Notes under the pieces: model-generated
Seen by the model: the letters and a program-made list of their open reading frames with translations, nothing else
Told to the model about the DNA's origin: nothing
Databases searched by the model: none
Source of the DNA: Actinomycetes bacterium
GTDB lineage: Bacteria > Actinomycetota > Acidimicrobiia > Acidimicrobiales > RAAP-2
Length of the DNA stretch: 10,125 nt
Reading direction: 5' to 3'
NCBI GenBank assembly: GCA_021849435.1
Contig: JAJZSX010000058.1
Location: 1-10,125 of the forward strand
Shown: piece by piece, positions 6,181 to 10,125 of the stretch
Layout of the letters: each line of letters starts with the position of its first letter
Position numbering within the stretch: the stretch's first letter is position 1
Translations under genes and position numbers: made by a program

Positions 6181-8676
6181 CTAGCTGACGAAGACCTCGA
6201 CGCGTCGCGCCGACGTGCCGCGGTGCCCGGGCATCGCGCCCTCGCCGAGGGCGACGACGCTGATCGCCCCGAGGCCGCGAGCGCGCAGCGCCGCGCGCAG
6301 CGCGCTCGCCACCCGCTGAGCGCGAGCGAGGCTCATCGAGTGCGCGTAGGAGGTCGGCGAGCCCGACGAGACGTAGCCGTAGACGGTCACCCGGTGATAG
6401 TGGCCACCCGCCAGGCGCGCGACGAGTGAGTTGACCTGGGCGACGTCGCTCGAGGTGAGAGCGGCGCTGTGCGCCGTGAAGGGGCCGACGGCGCTCATCA
6501 CGTAGCGCGCCGCGCTGGGACGCCACTGCGCGTAGAGGACCTCCGACTGGTCTAACGTGATCGACTGGCCGGCCGCGTAGCTCGTCGAGGCGCCCGTCGC
6601 CGACGCGGACCAGCCCACGAAGCGGTATCCCGCTCGCGAGGCGCCACCCGCTCCGGGCAGGGTGACCGACGTGGCCCGCGGACCGGAGAGGGGCGTCATC
6701 GACCCACTCGCGCCGTTCAGGTTGAAAGTGATCACCACCGTGGGCACCGCGCTCCACTGGGCGTAGAGCGACAGAGAGCTGGTCGGTGCCACCGACTGCC
6801 CGGGCGCGTACGTGACGCCACTGCCGTCGGCGCTGGTGTTCCAGCCGGCGAAGGTGTACCCGGCGAGGCTCAGCGTGTCCGTCGCCGGAATGACGACGGC
6901 CGATCCGACGAGGCCCTGCAGCGGGGAGAGTCCGCTCGCCGCGCCGTTGGACACGAAAGTTATCGTGAACGTCGGCTGGGCGCGCCACTGGGCGTAGAGG
7001 GTGATCGGGGACGTCGGCGAGTAGGCCATGCCCGCCGTGGCGAGCAGCGTCCCCCCACTCGGCGCGCTGTACCAACCGGTGAAATCACTGCCCACGAGCG
7101 ACGGTGCGGGCAAGATGAGCGGTGCCGTGCCGGTAGTGAAAGAGAGTGTCGTCGTGGCCAGCGTGCCGCCGTCAGCGACCAAGTTGACGCTGTAGGTCCC
7201 GGGCGTCCACTGGGCGAAGAGAGTGACGGGAGCCGTGGGCGCATAGGCCGCGCCGCCCAGTCCGACCAGTGAGCCCCCGGTCGACGCGCTGAACCAGCCG
7301 GCGAACGTGTACCCGGCGAAGATCGGCGAGGGCAACGTGAGCGCACTCGTGCCCGACGTGTACGAGACGCTCGACGGGGAGATCGTCGCGCCGTCTCCCA
7401 CGTAGGTCACCAGGAAGGTGTCGGCGGTCCACTGCGCGTAGAGAGTTGTCGACGCCGTGGGCGTGTAACTCGATCCGCCGGCGCCCACCGGGGTGCCACC
7501 GGTCGCGGCGCTGAACCAGCCGTCGCTCACGTAGCCCGAGCGTTGGGGTGTGGGCAGGACCAGCGGAGCCGAACCCGTCGAGTACGAGAGTGACGACGGG
7601 CTGACTGCCCCTCCGTTGGCGTCGAAGACGATGGAGTACGTGTCCGCCGTCCACTGCGCGTAGAGGGTGAGGGACGATGACGGCGAGTAGCTCGCACCTG
7701 CGGGGCCGACGAGCGTGCCTCTCGTTGGGGCGCTGTACCAACCCGTGAAGGAGTAGCCGGTGTAGGTGGGCGTCGGCAGGACGAGCGGGGCCGACCCCGT
7801 CGAATACGACATCGCCGAGGGGCTGACGCTGCCTCCGTCAGCGGCGAAGGTCACCGTGTCCACCTGCGCTGTCCACTGCGCATAGAGGGTGAGGGACGAT
7901 GACGGCGAGTAGTTCGCACCCGCGGGGCCGACGAGCGTGCCTCCCGTTGGTGACGTGAACCAGCCAACGAATGCGTAACCGGGGTCGGTCGGCGTCGGGA
8001 GCGTCAAGGGCGTCGAACCGGTGCTGTAGGACGCCGAAGTGGGGCTCACGGATCCGCCGTTCGCGGCGAAGGCCACGGTGAAGGTCGACGGCGCCCATTG
8101 GGCGTACAACGAGGTTGATCCGGCGGTGAAGTTGTACGTCGATCCGTCGCCGTAGGCCACCCCACTTCCGTCGGAGCGCGTATTCCATCCCGTGAAGGTG
8201 TAGCCGGGCTTCGTGAAGCTCGGTGAGAGGCTGGCGAACGCGTTCAGGGGGGCCGACGTGTTCCCGAGTTGAGTCGCCGAGACCGTATCGCTAGTCGAGG
8301 CATTCTCGAGGAAAGTGACCCGGTTCTCCGACCACTGGGCGTAGAGCACAAGATCGGCCGAAAATGAGTACACCTCTCCATCGGTGTAGGCGGTGCCCGA
8401 ACCGTCGGCGGAGGTATTCCAGTCAGTGAACGTGTAGCCGGAGTTCGCGAACGGTGGCGTTAGATTCGAAAATAGAGTTAAAGGCGTACTCACATTCGCC
8501 TGTTGATAAAGGTTGGTGGAGTCAAGAGAATTGTCATTCTCCATAAACGTCACATTATGAAAGACATTTATTGCTCCCGACTGTGGTGCAAGGAGAATCA
8601 ATGATGAAACTGCAATTACTGTTCCAAAGATTGCTCTCAAAATAGAGCGACTACTTAGCCCTGACATGACCGGCAA
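6181..8676 (-). CDS. Secreted surface protein: nine Listeria/Bacteroides-type repeats plus C-terminal OmpA-like domain
   Basis: This protein of about 831 residues begins with a signal peptide (about 1-36; hydrophobic core AVSSLILLA, probable cleavage after SGA). Nine tandem repeats of 74-80 residues follow (38-720), each with a GY-x-F-x-GW core and ending in LYAQW, the signature of the InlB B/Flg_new repeat (small beta-grasp-like modules in adhesins). Residues 721-831 form an OmpA-like domain with the LARAQRV helix and a final SARRVEVFV. The likely role is a cell-surface adhesin or spacer that could attach to the wall through the C-terminal domain. No LPXTG motif is present. TTG 8676 is chosen because GGGAGG lies 6 nt upstream; TTG 8706 and ATG 8667 are alternatives. 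The first part of the gene is visibly AT-richer than the rest. Confidence 0.88.
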   Translation of the reverse strand: MPVMSGLSSRSILRAIFGTVIAVSSLILLAPQSGAINVFHNVTFMENDNSLDSTNLYQQANVSTPLTLFSNLTPPFANSGYTFTDWNTSADGSGTAYTDGEVYSFSADLVLYAQWSENRVTFLENASTSDTVSATQLGNTSAPLNAFASLSPSFTKPGYTFTGWNTRSDGSGVAYGDGSTYNFTAGSTSLYAQWAPSTFTVAFAANGGSVSPTSASYSTGSTPLTLPTPTDPGYAFVGWFTSPTGGTLVGPAGANYSPSSSLTLYAQWTAQVDTVTFAADGGSVSPSAMSYSTGSAPLVLPTPTYTGYSFTGWYSAPTRGTLVGPAGASYSPSSSLTLYAQWTADTYSIVFDANGGAVSPSSLSYSTGSAPLVLPTPQRSGYVSDGWFSAATGGTPVGAGGSSYTPTASTTLYAQWTADTFLVTYVGDGATISPSSVSYTSGTSALTLPSPIFAGYTFAGWFSASTGGSLVGLGGAAYAPTAPVTLFAQWTPGTYSVNLVADGGTLATTTLSFTTGTAPLILPAPSLVGSDFTGWYSAPSGGTLLATAGMAYSPTSPITLYAQWRAQPTFTITFVSNGAASGLSPLQGLVGSAVVIPATDTLSLAGYTFAGWNTSADGSGVTYAPGQSVAPTSSLSLYAQWSAVPTVVITFNLNGASGSMTPLSGPRATSVTLPGAGGASRAGYRFVGWSASATGASTSYAAGQSITLDQSEVLYAQWRPSAARYVMSAVGPFTAHSAALTSSDVAQVNSLVARLAGGHYHRVTVYGYVSSGSPTSYAHSMSLARAQRVASALRAALRARGLGAISVVALGEGAMPGHRGTSARRVEVFVS
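6517..8565 (-). repeat. Nine tandem coding repeats (InlB B/Listeria-Bacteroides type)
   Basis: Unit boundaries in the protein (numbered from TTG 8676) are 38-117, 118-196, 197-270, 271-344, 345-418, 419-492, 493-566, 567-643 and 644-720. Units 3-7 are exactly 74 residues (222 nt), share a GGTLVG-type loop and are the most alike. Units 1, 2 and 8 carry an N-T-x-x-DGSG loop; unit 9 is a variant (GWSASATGAS). At DNA level the stretches starting at 7651 and 7873 are nearly identical for about 80 nt, spaced 222 nt apart, which shows recent duplication or gene conversion. Confidence 0.9.
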
Positions 8677-8942
8677 CGCAAACCTCCCGACTCGCGACTT
8701 CGCCAACAGGTGAGAAAGCCGCTCTCTTCACATTCGTTTGGACCGAATAGACGCTCGGTCATTTGTAGCTACAGTTAAAATCGCTACTACTTCATTTACG
8801 TAACAGCAGCGGTGTGCACCCATCTGCGGTTTCATAAGTCTGAAATAGCCTCTTATTACTATCAGCCGAATTCACAACGTCGGCACAAAGCCATATGGAC
8901 TAAAGACCCATTCGTCGCCGACGGCCCGCGCCGTTCAAGTGG
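8677..8942. other. AT-richer intergenic region upstream of the surface protein gene
   Basis: About 266 bp lie between the rlmB stop and the chosen surface-protein start. The GGGAGG ribosome site is at the left end (about 8683-8688). An inverted repeat ATTCG-N7-CGAAT (8732-8748) could be an operator. A short stem ACGGC/GCCGT (8921-8934) directly after rlmB lacks a T-run, so it is only a weak terminator candidate. Several AT-rich blocks (for example TTTTAA and TAATAA on the minus strand) may hold the promoter, but no clear -35/-10 pair could be fixed. No tRNA or small gene is evident. Confidence 0.45.
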
Positions 8943-9779
8943 TCAGCGGTTGAGACGTCGCTGTCGAGCGACCTCGAACGCGGCGATGGAGTACGCAACT
9001 CCGGCGTTCAGTGAGGAGATCTTTCCGAGCTGCGGGATGGAGGCGACCACAGCGCACCTCTTGCGCGTCAGAGAACCGAGACCCTTCTCCTCACCGCCGA
9101 CGACCAGCGCCACGGGAGTCGAACCAAGGTCAAGGTCATAGAGGGACGTGGAGGATTCACCGGCGAGGCCCACGGTGAGGACGCCCGCCTTGTTGAGCTG
9201 ATCCAGTGCGGCGGGAATCCCGCCAACGTCGCAGAAGTCGAGATACTCAATGGCGCCGGCCGCTGTCTTGGTCACCGTGGGCGAGATCCGAGCCGAGCGG
9301 TGACGGGGAAGGACGACGCCGGTGACGCCTGCGCCGTCGGCGCTGCGCAGCATCGCCCCCAGGTTGCGCGGGTCGGTGACTCCGTCGCACACGAGCAGGA
9401 AGGCGCGGTCGTCGATCAGCTTCTCTAGACCCGTCGTCGGCAGGCGCGCGGCGTAGGCGACAACGCCCTGGTGGCCCTCGGTGCGCGCCTCACGGTCCAG
9501 TCGGGCCATGGCGACCACCGAGACAGGCACGCGCTGACGCTGCGCCTCTCGCTCGATCTCGTCGAGCACCTCGGAGGGGTCCTGTTGATCGGCGACGAGG
9601 ATGCGCTGAACCGGACGCCGACGCGCGCGGAGGAGTTCGAGCACGGCACGACGACCTTCGACCTGCTCGCCGCCGAGCCCCTCGTTGACGGGGCGGCGCG
9701 CCGCGGGGCGTTGGGCCCCGGGACGCGGCTTTGCCCGCTGTGGACCGCGCGGGGCGCTGGGACGGGGGCGGGGCGTCAT
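8943..9779 (-). CDS. rlmB: 23S rRNA 2'-O-methyltransferase RlmB-like (SpoU/TrmH family)
   Basis: This 278-residue cytoplasmic SPOUT enzyme uses S-adenosylmethionine to methylate a ribose 2'-OH; the group that this protein fits acts on G2251 of 23S rRNA. Residues 1-35 are an Arg/Pro-rich tail common in actinobacterial members. The substrate-binding domain follows (about 39-110; VEGRRAVLELL start). The knotted catalytic domain has motif 1 (N139 to R145 in NLGAMLRSADGAG), motif 2 (VVGGEEKGL, 226-234) and motif 3 (IPQLGKISSLNAGVAYS, 248-264), including the expected Asn, Arg and Glu. The start ATG overlaps the ispF stop (ATGA), so they share a transcript. In many actinobacteria cysS lies between ispF and this gene; here it does not. 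A closely related tRNA-modifying SpoU enzyme cannot be fully excluded. Confidence 0.93.
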   Translation of the reverse strand: MTPRPRPSAPRGPQRAKPRPGAQRPAARRPVNEGLGGEQVEGRRAVLELLRARRRPVQRILVADQQDPSEVLDEIEREAQRQRVPVSVVAMARLDREARTEGHQGVVAYAARLPTTGLEKLIDDRAFLLVCDGVTDPRNLGAMLRSADGAGVTGVVLPRHRSARISPTVTKTAAGAIEYLDFCDVGGIPAALDQLNKAGVLTVGLAGESSTSLYDLDLGSTPVALVVGGEEKGLGSLTRKRCAVVASIPQLGKISSLNAGVAYSIAAFEVARQRRLNR

Positions 9780-10125
9780 GACAACTCCTCGATCAGGGCC
9801 ACGGCCAGCGCTCCGATGCCTTCGGTGCGACCGAGGGCGCCGAGGCCCTCGGTCGTCGTTGCCTTGACCGAGACGAGGGCGCCGACGACGCCCGAGAGCG
9901 CGTGGCTCATGGCGGGCATGTAGAGGGCCAGCCGGGGGCGTTCGGCGATGATGGTGACGTCGGCGCTGACCACGCGAAAGTGGTAGGTGCGCAACAGCTC
10001 GAGCGTCGACTCGAGCAGACGCTGTGACGAGATGCCGGCGGTCGCCGGGTCGTCGTCGGGGAACTGGCGTCCGAGGTCGCCGAGGTTCGCCGCACCGAGT
10101 AGCGCATCGCAGAGGGCGTGGGTCG
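9776..10125 (-). CDS. ispF: 2-C-methyl-D-erythritol 2,4-cyclodiphosphate synthase, N-terminus beyond window
   Basis: The last 115 residues of IspF are present. The enzyme converts CDP-methylerythritol phosphate to the cyclodiphosphate with release of CMP, in the non-mevalonate isoprenoid pathway, as a cytoplasmic trimer. Visible family features are the metal-ligand His in THALCDALLGA, then LGDLGRQFPDDDP, the VVSADVTIIAERPRLALY strand region and the KATTTEGLG motif that binds the cytidine nucleotide. The DxH zinc ligands near the N-terminus are outside the window. The gene ends in TGA overlapping the rlmB start by 4 nt. An ispD partner is probably just upstream, outside the window. Confidence 0.95.
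   Translation of the reverse strand, partial: THALCDALLGAANLGDLGRQFPDDDPATAGISSQRLLESTLELLRTYHFRVVSADVTIIAERPRLALYMPAMSHALSGVVGALVSVKATTTEGLGALGRTEGIGALAVALIEELS

Noticed and set aside
6011..7075. A 354-codon minus frame overlapping the C-terminal half of the repeat protein
   Set aside because: It is an out-of-frame shadow over most of its length; only the last 50 codons lie outside the real gene and they have no start of their own.
6517..8565. Regularly spaced repeats as a CRISPR or satellite array
   Set aside because: The period is 222 nt or more, the units are fully coding and they match a known protein repeat.
8921..8934. Short ACGGC/GCCGT hairpin after rlmB as a rho-independent terminator
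   Set aside because: The stem is only 5 bp and no T-run follows on the minus strand.
8812..9141. Plus-strand frame of 109 codons beginning MCTHLRFHK
   Set aside because: It is mostly antisense to rlmB and has no domain or ribosome site.

Overview
This is a high-GC window with actinobacterial character. The nearest guess is an acidophile-type lineage such as Acidimicrobiia; this rests on base composition, a CsoR copper sensor, an ispF-rlmB core pair and a long surface protein, and it is an inference. Three blocks lie side by side.

Block 1 (1 to about 4520) is a copper-handling locus with two divergent arms. The minus-strand arm runs csoR, a YgaP/DUF2892-type membrane protein, a 76-residue His/Met-rich membrane protein and a CopA-type P1B ATPase that runs off the left edge. 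The first three genes are linked by 4-nt ATGA overlaps, and two small reading frames with good ribosome binding sites precede csoR. The ATPase has no N-terminal CxxC heavy-metal domain and carries a Cys/Met cupredoxin domain instead. The plus-strand arm encodes a small SHOCT-domain membrane protein and, with a GTGA overlap, a membrane-anchored blue-copper-like cupredoxin. The region between the arms holds a CsoR-type operator on the -10 box of the plus-strand promoter, a second operator-like site and an adjacent perfect 18-bp palindrome. The likely logic is that Cu(I) releases CsoR, and both arms are then expressed to export copper and bind it outside the membrane.

Block 2 (4627 to 5979) is an ISL3-family insertion sequence with imperfect terminal inverted repeats. 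Its transposase keeps the DDE residues but is split by a one-base frameshift. No 8-bp target duplication is visible. It separates the copper locus from the genes to its right and is followed by about 200 bp of unassigned sequence.

Block 3 (6181 to the end, all minus strand) starts upstream with ispF (isoprenoid synthesis, cut by the right edge) overlapping rlmB (23S rRNA 2'-O-methyltransferase) by ATGA. After an AT-richer gap comes a secreted protein of about 830 residues, with nine Listeria/Bacteroides-type (InlB B-like) repeats and a C-terminal OmpA-like domain whose usual diaminopimelate-binding Asp is replaced.

No tRNA, rRNA or CRISPR array was seen. The copper locus and the repeat/OmpA protein are the parts most worth a second look; ispF and rlmB are ordinary housekeeping genes.
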